From positions 159,460-223,459 of the forward strand of contig JAEWVR010000003.1 in assembly GCA_023459055.1 (NCBI GenBank): a DNA stretch of 64,000 bases, in the 5' to 3' direction. The DNA comes from Fibrobacterota bacterium. GTDB taxonomy: Bacteria; Fibrobacterota; Chitinivibrionia; Chitinivibrionales; Chitinispirillaceae. The notes beneath the pieces were generated by a model. It saw nothing but the letters and a program-made list of their open reading frames with translations. It made no database searches and was not told the DNA's origin. Below, piece after piece: positions 17,895 through 26,542 of the stretch. Numbering within the stretch: the stretch's first letter is position 1; every line of letters starts with the position of its first letter. The position numbers and the translations under genes were made by a program.

Positions 17895-18845
17895 ATGAAA
17901 CCACTAGTAAAATCATTTAAGGCTGGTACAGCATTGTTCCATGAAAATGATCGCTCGCGTGAACTGTATATAATACAGTCGGGTAATGTAAAAATTTACA
18001 AGATGAATGGAAACAGGGAAATTGAAATAGCCGTACTTGGCAAAGGCGCTGTCTTTGGGGAAATGGCCTTAATTGATGGTAAGCCGAGAAGTGCATCTGC
18101 AAAGGCGGTAAACGATTGCAGTGTGGTCATCATCGACTCAGAAACATTTAATCAAAAGATTGCAGGAGTACCCTCATGGTTCATGTCAATAATCAGAATG
18201 TCAAGCAATAAAATCAGACAGGCGAATGAACGTCTTAAACTGTCACGAGGTAATTATGAAGAGCCCCGTATTGTTATTGCATTATTACACCTGTTTCGTA
18301 AATACCATTTCAACAATGCAGTTCCCGTTGCGTCAATGCACAATAACCTTATCGAATTACTGGGTGTCACCTACCAGACGACATCAATGGTTATTGAGTT
18401 CCTTTTAAAAAACCGCTTTATTGAAATCGAAAACGGCCATTTGTCAATCGTCGTTTTTTCACAGTACTGCGAATACTGTGAATTTTTGCGCATGATGATG
18501 CGTAAAGCATTTGTCAAAATGCCGGAAATTCCGGGAGCAATGCAGAAAATACTGATTGCTACGTCAACTGCAAATCACTCGATTTTGCATAGTGACGAAC
18601 AAGTGACACCAATTGCCGGTAATGCATTATGGGATATAATTTCTAATGTCAATCTCCAAAAGGAGTATAATAACATTATTCTGTTTTTGCGTGACCACAA
18701 TCTTCTTACTGCGGTGAAATCAGAAAACAAAAACAGCGATAAGGACCAAAACCCTATCGCATCGTATCAATTTAAAATCAACAATGCGCATTGGAAAAAA
18801 CTATGTTTGTATGTCAAGTTCAAAGATTATATGACAATTGCCTGA
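17895..18845 (+). CDS. Crp/Fnr-like regulator with extra C-terminal domain
   Basis: 316 residues. Residues 1-125 are a cyclic-nucleotide-binding fold (LFHENDRSRELYIIQSG, GAVFGEMALIDGKPRSASAKA), including the GEMALIDGxPRSA phosphate-binding cassette. A winged-helix stretch lies about 140-190 (LIELLGVTYQTTSMVIEFLLK, FIEIENGHLSI), similar to the Crp DNA-binding helix but with few charged recognition residues. About 110 further residues are not typical of Crp proteins. The FGEMAL/PRSA match suggests that cAMP or a similar ligand binds. The next gene begins within 30 bp, so it may be co-transcribed. Confidence 0.75.
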   Translation: MKPLVKSFKAGTALFHENDRSRELYIIQSGNVKIYKMNGNREIEIAVLGKGAVFGEMALIDGKPRSASAKAVNDCSVVIIDSETFNQKIAGVPSWFMSIIRMSSNKIRQANERLKLSRGNYEEPRIVIALLHLFRKYHFNNAVPVASMHNNLIELLGVTYQTTSMVIEFLLKNRFIEIENGHLSIVVFSQYCEYCEFLRMMMRKAFVKMPEIPGAMQKILIATSTANHSILHSDEQVTPIAGNALWDIISNVNLQKEYNNIILFLRDHNLLTAVKSENKNSDKDQNPIASYQFKINNAHWKKLCLYVKFKDYMTIA

Positions 18846-18871
18846 CTATTGGTTTATTTTCCTTCATTAGC

Positions 18872-20050
18872 ATGATATCTCCTTTGGTCATCATGCTATT
18901 GGTAACATCATCCCCTGCTGAGGAATATGCTCCATCAGTAATTCTTAAAGAAACACGATGGAACCTGGAGGAAAGTCCCTACATCATCGAAAGGGATTTG
19001 ACTATAGAGAGAGGTGCAAGTCTGACCATTGCACCCGGTGTCAGAATTATTATTCGAAAACCAAAACTATTTGACACGATCACTCAATACGATGCATCAG
19101 ATTCTGTACTGGTATCGATCCGCGTTAAAGGTGCCCTGAACTGCATTGGTAAACGAGATCACCGTATACAGTTTATTCCTCAAAGTGCCTCTAAAAACAC
19201 CATTGGCTGGTATGGAATAGTTTTCGACAATGCCCCTGGTAATTTTACAGAGATTGCATTTACTGATATAGTAAATGCATACAGAGCTCTATCTGTACGA
19301 CAGTCCGAGCCTGTTATAAGGAACAATATTATTGAATTCAATCATATCGGAATTTATTGCTCTGTAAATGGAAATGCAAAAATTTACAACAATATAATCA
19401 CTGGCAATTTTCTGGCAGGTATTCATATCCGTGAAGCGAACCCCCACATCGCAAATAATATAATCGTTAACAACAGGAATAATGGTGTTTTGTGTGATGG
19501 AAAATCGAAAATAAACTTCGAGTACAATTGTGTATTCGGAAACACTGATGGCGACTTTCTTGATTGTCAACCTGAACTTGGAGTAGTAGTCAGGAACAGG
19601 AAAAAGGGTACACCCGAAACCGATATTGCGCACAATATTTACAAAGATCCGGTATTTAAAGGATCTCAGGCAGAATCTGATGCAAAGGCACAGGATATAA
19701 CTATTCCTACTGATATGTCGGATATTAAAGATACAACTCTTGCGAATATCTATTATGAAAATGCCACTGCACCACACGATTCCCCTATAGAAAGTAAAAC
19801 AGGTGCAAAGCGTTTTGAGCTCAGCAGCTATTCACCATGTATTGAATCAGGTCTTCCCGGTGAAGATTTTAAAAACGTTGACAAATCACGAAACACGATG
19901 GGTATCTGGGGCGGACCGGAATATTTTGTTACAAAAGAAAAAGCCGCCACAAACGCTCCGGCAAAAAAAACACCTGCAAAGTCAGGCGGTCATGGAGCTC
20001 CTAAAAAATCAGGTGGCCATGGTGCACCCAAGAAAAAAGGCGGACACTGA
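18872..20050 (+). CDS. Secreted right-handed beta-helix protein with Gly-His-Lys tail
   Basis: About 392 residues from the ATG at 18872, which gives a signal peptide (MISPLVIMLLVTSSPA). A longer frame opens at 18791 but would overlap the Crp-like gene by 55 bp. The body contains NosD-like parallel beta-helix coils (PVIRNNIIEFNHIGIYCS, AKIYNNIITGNFLAGIHI, PHIANNIIVNNRNNGVLC). The C-terminus is an Ala/Lys/Pro segment followed by repeats of GGHGAPKK, a Lys/His/Gly-rich tail that could bind metal or anionic polymer. Beta-helix proteins of this type often bind or cleave polysaccharides; no catalytic set is obvious. Confidence 0.7.
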   Translation: MISPLVIMLLVTSSPAEEYAPSVILKETRWNLEESPYIIERDLTIERGASLTIAPGVRIIIRKPKLFDTITQYDASDSVLVSIRVKGALNCIGKRDHRIQFIPQSASKNTIGWYGIVFDNAPGNFTEIAFTDIVNAYRALSVRQSEPVIRNNIIEFNHIGIYCSVNGNAKIYNNIITGNFLAGIHIREANPHIANNIIVNNRNNGVLCDGKSKINFEYNCVFGNTDGDFLDCQPELGVVVRNRKKGTPETDIAHNIYKDPVFKGSQAESDAKAQDITIPTDMSDIKDTTLANIYYENATAPHDSPIESKTGAKRFELSSYSPCIESGLPGEDFKNVDKSRNTMGIWGGPEYFVTKEKAATNAPAKKTPAKSGGHGAPKKSGGHGAPKKKGGH

Positions 20051-20063
20051 TCTTTTTGGCCTG

Positions 20064-20879
20064 CTAATTGAGCATCCTGAATGTAAACGGAATGATAATC
20101 CACACCGCACATGGCGTACCATTAATTGTTGCCGGCTCAAATTCAAGCTGCAGGCAGGCATTATACACTGATTCTTTTGTACCGTAACCAAGATCATTAA
20201 GAACAATTGCTTTCTTAACTTTTCCATCAATGTCAACAAGTACCCGGACTTTCACAACACCTTCGACTCTGTTTTCGGTCATTTCGGGTGTATATTCCGG
20301 TTTAACGACATTTTTAATTTTAGGTGTTGACGTTATCGTAGTAACACTGACAAGCTGTCCTTTCAACTCCTCTTTTGTTACCGTAAAGGTGTCAATCGGT
20401 GCATTAAGTGTATTGCCCAGCTTGCCAATAACAGCATCAGATGCACTGCCGCCGCTCCCTAGCCCTGTGGAATAAACACGCTTCAATCCATATACTCTTC
20501 GCACTACCTTCGGTTGCTCAGTCTGCGGCTGTTGTTCTACAATATCATTCTGTTTCTGTGCCAGCACCGGATTTTGTGTCAGGTCGACAGGCTCTTTTGG
20601 AATCTCTGCCGGCTTTGGCGGTACGATTTCCTCTTTTTTCTTTTCCTTTACAACCCGAACAATCTCTTTTGGTTTCTCCTGGATGATAAAACTTGTTGTT
20701 ATCTGTGATATCTTCTCTTCAAGTGTCTTTACAGGAGGAACGTTCCGGTGAAGATAATACCCACCACACCCAAACAGAAAAAGCGACACCACAACGATAA
20801 TTGTGAAATAATCACGTTTACCATAACGATCCATGTCATGGGATGCATACCGGGCGAGCAGTTTTTCACGTGAATCCAA
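20064..20879 (-). CDS. TonB-family energy transducer
   Basis: 271 residues. One N-terminal membrane anchor (24-43) is followed by a Lys/Glu/Pro-rich periplasmic linker (65-120) and a C-terminal TonB domain (about 185-271) with VKPEYTPEM, VEGVVKVRVLVDIDGKVKKA and ACLQLEFEPATING. It carries inner-membrane proton-motive energy from ExbB/ExbD to outer-membrane partners. The VVKVRVLVDIDGKV block is the TonB_C signature. It begins 2 bp from the exbD stop, the last gene of the operon exbB-exbD-exbD-tonB. No TonB-dependent receptor is adjacent, so the client is unknown. Confidence 0.85.
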   Translation of the reverse strand: MDSREKLLARYASHDMDRYGKRDYFTIIVVVSLFLFGCGGYYLHRNVPPVKTLEEKISQITTSFIIQEKPKEIVRVVKEKKKEEIVPPKPAEIPKEPVDLTQNPVLAQKQNDIVEQQPQTEQPKVVRRVYGLKRVYSTGLGSGGSASDAVIGKLGNTLNAPIDTFTVTKEELKGQLVSVTTITSTPKIKNVVKPEYTPEMTENRVEGVVKVRVLVDIDGKVKKAIVLNDLGYGTKESVYNACLQLEFEPATINGTPCAVWIIIPFTFRMLN

Positions 20880-20881
20880 CG

Positions 20882-21349
20882 CTATTCCTCCTGCACCACA
20901 AGCACCTTGAAATCATCAAAACCGGCTTTTGAACAGGTGAACATAACCTTTTTAACAATCGAGAAAGGAATCTCCTTGTCCGCCTGAATCAGGAGTTTCC
21001 CTTTTGACAAAGAATCCTTATTTTTTACAGCCTGCGCTTTCATCATTTTAAACAGTTCCGGAATCAGGAAATCCTCTGATGACGCAATTTTCTGATTTGT
21101 TACAATAACTTCATCATCCACGAGCACCTGTGACTGCGTTATATGAAGATTGCAGTACGGTTGAGGACTCTTTGATGCATCAGAGAGCGGCAGTTCGAGA
21201 TCGGTTGATGGTGTCACGAGATTGCCTTCAACAGAAAAGCTCTGAATCAGAAAAAACAGCAGAATCACCATTATATCAACAAGTGACGTCAGCTGAGGCC
21301 TGAACGTCCCCCCCTTATCCAGTCCTTTATGAAGATCCCGTGCTTTCAT
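20882..21349 (-). CDS. exbD: ExbD/TolR-family transporter subunit
   Basis: 155 residues. An N-terminal cytosolic segment is followed by a single membrane helix (about 22-42, LTSLVDIMVILLFFLIQSF), with the essential Asp of the family in LVDIMV, and a periplasmic domain. It pairs with ExbB to form the proton channel that powers TonB. Its start overlaps the stop of a second exbD by 4 bp (ATGA). Two different exbD genes in one operon are common in Bacteroidota-, Myxococcota- and Fibrobacterota-type systems and may form a mixed dimer. Confidence 0.85.
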   Translation of the reverse strand: MKARDLHKGLDKGGTFRPQLTSLVDIMVILLFFLIQSFSVEGNLVTPSTDLELPLSDASKSPQPYCNLHITQSQVLVDDEVIVTNQKIASSEDFLIPELFKMMKAQAVKNKDSLSKGKLLIQADKEIPFSIVKKVMFTCSKAGFDDFKVLVVQEE

Positions 21350-21837
21350 TCTGATACTCCGGGGTCTGTTGTGGCACTTGACAAACCGACCTTTGAAAAT
21401 CCGGCACTTCTGCAGATATCCATTGTTTTGACAATTGTTTTAAAAGGGATCTGGTCTACTGACGCAACAACAACCTCCCCCTTGAAATCAGTTTCTGATG
21501 CCCGAGCCAGAAGCCGTTTTGATAGTGTATCGAATGGAATCACACTATTAACGTTCGGTAAAGAATCAAGCAGCTTATCTCCAAGCACAAGGCCGACATA
21601 GTGGTTATCGAGACGAACGGTTAATTTCGGCTGCGGTTTTTCCTGCGAATTGTTCATTGATGAGTCAACGTTCGGGGGAAGTGTAAATTCGACAATTGCC
21701 AACTTTGTAAAGATTGCCATTGATATCAGAAACGCAACAAGAATAATAAAAATATTCATGAGCGGCGTGATATCAAGTTCAATCTCATCCTCAAGAGTCT
21801 CTGATGGCTTCGATGCTCTGAAAAATTTAAGCTGCAT
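21346..21837 (-). CDS. exbD: ExbD/TolR-family transporter subunit (second copy)
   Basis: 163 residues. The membrane helix is about 27-47, with DITPLMNIFIILVAFLISM; the Asp in DITPLMN is the proton-carrying residue. The periplasmic part includes KLTVRLDNHYVGLVLG and KTIVKTMDICRSAGFSKV. The sequence differs from the next gene's ExbD, so the two are not a recent duplication. It starts directly after exbB (0-bp gap). Confidence 0.85.
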   Translation of the reverse strand: MQLKFFRASKPSETLEDEIELDITPLMNIFIILVAFLISMAIFTKLAIVEFTLPPNVDSSMNNSQEKPQPKLTVRLDNHYVGLVLGDKLLDSLPNVNSVIPFDTLSKRLLARASETDFKGEVVVASVDQIPFKTIVKTMDICRSAGFSKVGLSSATTDPGVSE

Positions 21838-22467
21838 TTATGAACGTTTCTTTTTTAAATAATTCATACACTTTACAACGGATTCATCAAGATCTTTAAC
21901 AAGCTGATTCTGTTTGTTTGACAGAATTGTATAAAACACCATACAAAACACTGCAACTATAAGCCCAAAAGCAGTACATGTCATAAACTCTGATATACCC
22001 TTGGCAAGCATCGCGGCCTTCTTTGATGCCTCAACGGAAACCAGTGATGAAAACGAGAGCTGCAACCCGCTGATAGTTCCTAAAAGCCCAACCAGTGTTG
22101 CGATGTTCGCAAAAAGTGCAAGGTAATTAAGCCTTTTTGTAAATCGCGGCACCTGGCTGATCGACAACTCTTCAACACCCTCCTGAATTTCGTCAATTGA
22201 CATGTTCTCACTATATCTGTCAACCGCAATACGAAGCAGTGATTGCAACGGAGCTTTTGACGAAACAACAGTTTTTGCATCATTGACCCTATTTTCATTA
22301 AGAGCTTTTGCAATATCGGCCACCATCCTGCGTCCATTTCCCGCGCAAATGACATAGTAAAAGATCATTCGTTCGATTACCACGGCAACGCCAACTGCAA
22401 GTACCGCAAGTATCACCCACATATACGTTCCACCACCCTCAAACCACGTTGCAAGAGAATCTATCAT
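21838..22467 (-). CDS. exbB: ExbB/TolQ/MotA-family proton channel
   Basis: 209 residues with three membrane helices: about 15-35 (YMWVILAVLAVGVAVVIERM), 115-140 and 165-190. LFANIATLVGLLGTISGLQLSF is the conserved helix of the ExbB/MotA family, and FMTCTAFGLIVAVFCMVFYTI is the second pore helix. It assembles with ExbD and TonB in the inner membrane. An AGGA ribosome site precedes the ATG. It is the first gene of the four-gene operon. Confidence 0.9.
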   Translation of the reverse strand: MIDSLATWFEGGGTYMWVILAVLAVGVAVVIERMIFYYVICAGNGRRMVADIAKALNENRVNDAKTVVSSKAPLQSLLRIAVDRYSENMSIDEIQEGVEELSISQVPRFTKRLNYLALFANIATLVGLLGTISGLQLSFSSLVSVEASKKAAMLAKGISEFMTCTAFGLIVAVFCMVFYTILSNKQNQLVKDLDESVVKCMNYLKKKRS

Positions 22468-22781
22468 TGTTTCCTCCAGAATAATTTTAAATCAAAATCA
22501 GGTACAACATTAAAAAGAGTAATTACAGCATTACAACCATTGCCTGAATTGGAGAAATCAGGCAAAAAAAAGTTGTTATTCTGTGTAAATCCAGCAACTA
22601 ATTGTATATCAATACGATATAATTATAACTGTACCATACTGCAAAAATAATTATCGGCACTGCTATATCAAATATCTGTAATTTCGGGATTGCAAATCAG
22701 ATATTGTCAGCGTTTCCAATCTCTACCGGATTTAAGTATTGATTGATACCGGAATTACGGATACAGTTCAAAATTATCTTC
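22468..22781. other. Intergenic region, no gene seen
   Basis: The 314 bases between the exbB start and the GT9 stop are A/T-rich. They contain a hairpin (TTGCCTGA with TCAGGCAA near 22540-22565) followed on the plus strand by A's. It does not read as a clear terminator in either direction. The region probably holds the exbB promoter. I find no ORF worth calling. Confidence 0.4.
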
Positions 22782-24086
22782 TTAAATAGTAACAGCGTCT
22801 TGAAGTCTTTTTGAAGTCATTGTAATATCAAGAGTTTCAGCGTTAACATCTTTGTAAACACGTTCCAAAGATGCTGTACTAAAAAGATCAGAAGAAATTG
22901 AACATAACGTTGACAGGGCATTAAGTACAGTAAGCGGATGAATCGATTTCATGCATTTATTATTGCCTCGACAAGGGACTTTGTCCACCCTGTAAATGCA
23001 TGGGCTACAGTAAATATCATTATTCTGCAAAGCGATTTGATTTACATATTCATAGTCAGCATAATGCGTTCTATTACCAGGACCCCACAGTGAGATAGTT
23101 TTTGTACCAAGACTTAACGCAATATGAAATAAGCCGGAGTCATTAGTAAGCATACACTGTGCATTTTCTATAAGCGACAGTACTTGTCCAAAAGGTAATT
23201 GTCCTGCGATATTATGTGTTGACTTTTTGGATTTTTCAGTGAGTTTTTCATAAATTCCTGCATTACAGGTGAATTCATCGGCGCTTCCGATCAGGTAAAT
23301 AGTACCTGCATACACACAGGAAAAGACATTTATCAATTCAGCAAAATACTCCCCCGGCCACTTCCTTTCTGTAAGCAGTTCTGATGCATTTGGATTAACA
23401 ACGATATACTTACTGTTGTAATTACCACTTGCGTTTGTCAAAAAAAGCTGTGTTTTTTCAATATCATCTTTTAAAACAATTGGTTTGTCAAGCGTTAGAT
23501 TTGTTGAATAGGCACCACATGCTTTCGCCAACATCATGTATATCCAGCTGATATTTCTATTATCGTTAAAGTAAACCAGATGAGTATGAAGTCCTAAACG
23601 AAAGGCGGTACTTTCCCTGTAAAAACCATAGCGATTTCTTGCCAGACTAAAAGTAGCTAAAAGAGTTGAATAAGCGGAGTAAACTTCCAAATCAAAATAA
23701 AGATCAACACGTAATTGCCAAAACCTGAATAATACTTTGAGTGAACTTACTATTGTAGAGCTAATTGACAAATCATCAACATACAAAACCTTATTAATAT
23801 TATTCAACCTTTCGACAATTATTTTATTTTTACAAGATGTTACAACAACAATTGTTGCATCCGGGTATCTATTACGAATTTCGCGTATCATTGGAGTTGC
23901 CCTGCAGATACTGCCCATCCCAACAAGTTTTGCAATCACAATGGTTTTAACACCAGATGCAGTAGAATCATGATTACGATTGAGGAGAATACCAACAGGA
24001 CGAACAATGCAATTTAAAAAAAGCGCAACCGGACGCAATACTACTCTGTCAAGAAATATTTTCTGGTTAAATTTTAATGCGCTCAT
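22782..24086 (-). CDS. GT9-family glycosyltransferase (heptosyltransferase-like)
   Basis: 434 residues of the ADP-heptose:LPS heptosyltransferase fold. VIAKLVGMGSICRATPMIREIRNRYPDA (N-terminal Rossmann start) and a later VVNPNASELLTERKWPGEYFAEL block are GT9 signatures, and MLTNDSGLFHIALSLGTKTISLWGPGN is the conserved nucleotide-sugar site. Four Cys in the C-terminal part (YCSPCIYRVDKVPCRGNNKC) may bind a metal or form disulfides. It overlaps the upstream membrane-protein gene by 4 bp (ATGA), so they are one unit, likely in envelope glycan assembly. Confidence 0.82.
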   Translation of the reverse strand: MSALKFNQKIFLDRVVLRPVALFLNCIVRPVGILLNRNHDSTASGVKTIVIAKLVGMGSICRATPMIREIRNRYPDATIVVVTSCKNKIIVERLNNINKVLYVDDLSISSTIVSSLKVLFRFWQLRVDLYFDLEVYSAYSTLLATFSLARNRYGFYRESTAFRLGLHTHLVYFNDNRNISWIYMMLAKACGAYSTNLTLDKPIVLKDDIEKTQLFLTNASGNYNSKYIVVNPNASELLTERKWPGEYFAELINVFSCVYAGTIYLIGSADEFTCNAGIYEKLTEKSKKSTHNIAGQLPFGQVLSLIENAQCMLTNDSGLFHIALSLGTKTISLWGPGNRTHYADYEYVNQIALQNNDIYCSPCIYRVDKVPCRGNNKCMKSIHPLTVLNALSTLCSISSDLFSTASLERVYKDVNAETLDITMTSKRLQDAVTI

Positions 24087-25729
24087 TTATCTGACCCTTT
24101 ATTCTTAAGAATAAATAACACCATCGTTGAAAACGCAAAATAAACTACACATAAAATAATAAATATTTTAAATGAAATAATCTGCCAGGGTGCATGCGCC
24201 CAATTGTCTGTAATTAAAGAGAGCCAATTACGTTCTGGAATTATAATACGACCCGGGCCGACATGTCCACCACCATAATAGTAGACGGTTTGAGTCAGAA
24301 TGCCAGTTATGTCAGTAAATAAAAATAAACCTGAGATAACTGCAAACCAGTTAAATGATTTATCTTTTAGTAAATACCAGAAGATATACAATTCAGTTGC
24401 ATAAAATGCATAAGAATAATAACCGGCAACTGCCGTTACCCTCTGGGCATACGTCGCAGTTTCAATACCAAGCTTCATTAAAGCAACGAATAGTGCTCCC
24501 TGAAGGATGACTGAAAATATAAAGAAAAGCGTTAATGGATCATACATTTTTTTAACGATAGAAGGCAGAGATCTGACAAGTAAAATCAGCGTAATAGCAT
24601 AAAGAACACCATAGAATATATAAACAAGTGGGAAATTTGCTATACTTGACCAGTTGCCAACCCAGATCCGGAGAGTAATGATTTTAACAACCTGAGTGTA
24701 ACCATCCAGAGAGGTTATATAGAAATCAATAAAGCTTTTGACATAATTTATAGCATATCCGCTATTCTGAAGGTCTGATTGTATCAGGTTTCCATCCATT
24801 TGTCCTGTGATTTTCAAATGGAATAACAGCATAGGCAGTGATATGCATAAAGCAGTAACTGCGAAAAGCACTGTAGAAAAAAGATAACGGGCATTTTTAT
24901 TTGCTATATATGCGACAATACCGATAAGGAAAAAGGCAGGCAAAAAAAGTAATGCATACGTTTTGGTGATTATCGAAAGTCCAGTAACTGTTCCAGCCAG
25001 TAATGCATAAATAAGTGCAGTTTGTTTTTTTTCTGATGATGCTATCAGCGTTTTAAGTAAAAGGAGACATATTAAAGCATTAAACGTATATGCCAGTGCA
25101 TCATTTGAAATTCTTGCACCGATCATATAAATCATCGGCTGGATTGTAAACAACACAACAAAAAAAAGTTTATATTTTCCTTTACCATCATCAGGAATTA
25201 CTCTTCCGAATAAGTAAAAAGGAATCATCGATAATGAGAGTAATAAAAGCGAAAGAAATGAAAAACAATAGTATGCCTGAATAAAATATGAGGGATTTAT
25301 TCTTTCTACAATAGAGTTTAAAATCCAGTAATAAAGCGGAGGATGTTTTCTTTGCCAGTTATTTTCACTATCAACATACTTTACATTTGGAGGGTAAAAC
25401 TTCATTTTCCAGAGCACGTGCTTTAATGAGTCAATAGTTGAAAAACTTTGTGTGTAATATTGCTCATAATGAAGTCCGCTGCTATCATTGGTTTCCATGT
25501 GTTTGCAAAGTGGCATAATTTTTAACAGTTCTAACGAATTTTCTGAAATCGGCATTTTTTTAAGATCCCGTTTTCCATGATCATGAAGATATTGAAGATA
25601 ATCAATATGCCCAATACTATCAAACCCTTCAAGCGGAGGAGTCATAAGGATCTGGATAGAACCTCGTAGCAGAAATAAACAGAATAGAATCAGAAAAATT
25701 TGATTATGTGAAAATATATTACGTTTCAT
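24083..25729 (-). CDS. GT-C fold membrane glycosyltransferase-like protein
   Basis: 548 residues with about 11 membrane helices. The N-terminal loop after the first helix has PPLEGFDSIGHIDYLQYL, the acidic first loop of GT-C enzymes (PMT/ArnT-like and DUF2142 families), and KHPPLYYW follows, a common substrate-binding motif. These enzymes use polyprenyl-phosphate sugars on the periplasmic side. It starts the GT9 unit. A specific family (GT39, GT83 or DUF2142) cannot be settled by eye. Confidence 0.7.
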   Translation of the reverse strand: MKRNIFSHNQIFLILFCLFLLRGSIQILMTPPLEGFDSIGHIDYLQYLHDHGKRDLKKMPISENSLELLKIMPLCKHMETNDSSGLHYEQYYTQSFSTIDSLKHVLWKMKFYPPNVKYVDSENNWQRKHPPLYYWILNSIVERINPSYFIQAYYCFSFLSLLLLSLSMIPFYLFGRVIPDDGKGKYKLFFVVLFTIQPMIYMIGARISNDALAYTFNALICLLLLKTLIASSEKKQTALIYALLAGTVTGLSIITKTYALLFLPAFFLIGIVAYIANKNARYLFSTVLFAVTALCISLPMLLFHLKITGQMDGNLIQSDLQNSGYAINYVKSFIDFYITSLDGYTQVVKIITLRIWVGNWSSIANFPLVYIFYGVLYAITLILLVRSLPSIVKKMYDPLTLFFIFSVILQGALFVALMKLGIETATYAQRVTAVAGYYSYAFYATELYIFWYLLKDKSFNWFAVISGLFLFTDITGILTQTVYYYGGGHVGPGRIIIPERNWLSLITDNWAHAPWQIISFKIFIILCVVYFAFSTMVLFILKNKGSDK

Positions 25730-25916
25730 TACCAGGTACCTTTTTGATGCACGCGAATTATATCCCTGCTAACAGGACATTTGATATTTTTCATTGAATC
25801 AGATACAATTGCCCTCCGGAATACAGTTCCTCTATCATGAACTTACAGAACAACAAGGGTAATTTTCTCAACCATTTAAAAAGAGTACTACGGGGCATAG
25901 AAATAAAAAAGGAGAA

Positions 25917-25944
25917 CGCAAAGATTCTCCCTTTAAATACCTGT
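25917..25944 (-). terminator. Rho-independent terminator of the SH3-like gene
   Basis: On the minus strand a GGGAGAA/TTCTCC stem with an A/T-rich base (one G-T pair, loop about 8 nt) is followed by TTTTTTATTT. It lies 25 bp downstream of the stop at 25969. Confidence 0.75.
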
Positions 25945-25968
25945 AACCAAAAAAAACGCAATGCGTTG

Positions 25969-26403
25969 TTACTTTACCTGACGTTCAACAGTTTCTTTGT
26001 CTACGTTTTCACGAAGAGCATCTTTGAATGAACGATCGAGGTTGATCGGGTCTGCGTTTGGATCGTCAGTATCCATAATGTAAACTGGTGTCGGGTTATC
26101 GAGGTAACCAACAACTTCTGCATTGTCGAACACGAATGTTCTGCTTTTACCTGTGGCCTGAACGTTTGACTTTTCAATCCAGCCAACCTGACCATTTACT
26201 TTTACTTTATGGAAATTGCCTTTTGAATCGAGAATCGATAGACGGTCGCTTGTACCGACAGTAAACAATGGTTTCTCGTACAATTCACGAATTTCGTTTT
26301 TGTAGACGCCTACACCATCTTTGTTTGGAGTAACAATTTTCTCTGCTGCAAACAGTGCAGAGATCGAAAATGCCACTAATAATGCAATCATTCTTAATTT
26401 CAT
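25969..26403 (-). CDS. Small secreted SH3-like protein
   Basis: 144 residues. A signal peptide (MKLRMIALLVAFSISALFA) is cut near residue 19. Residues 25-85 form an SH3-like module: LFTVGTSDRLSILDSKGNFHKVKV then NGQVGWIEKSNV, the GWI being the usual last strand of bacterial SH3 repeats. The remaining 60 residues are acidic with no motif. Bacterial SH3 modules typically bind peptidoglycan or periplasmic partners. It is a single gene with its own terminator and probable A/T-rich promoter around 26440-26480. Confidence 0.7.
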   Translation of the reverse strand: MKLRMIALLVAFSISALFAAEKIVTPNKDGVGVYKNEIRELYEKPLFTVGTSDRLSILDSKGNFHKVKVNGQVGWIEKSNVQATGKSRTFVFDNAEVVGYLDNPTPVYIMDTDDPNADPINLDRSFKDALRENVDKETVERQVK

Positions 26404-26542
26404 ACAATTACCCCTTCTAAAATGTATCCTATGCTCAAGGACCCTTATCTAATAGTAAGTATAATATATTCTTTTTTTTTTATCTATGCAAAAAATATTT
26501 CTACTCTCTACTATAATAGTATCCAATTGATTAGTAACGGTT

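Noticed and set aside
22535..22570. Terminator downstream of GT9 / upstream of exbB
   Set aside because: The TTGCCTGA hairpin is followed by A's on the plus strand and has the T-run before, not after, the stem on the minus strand.
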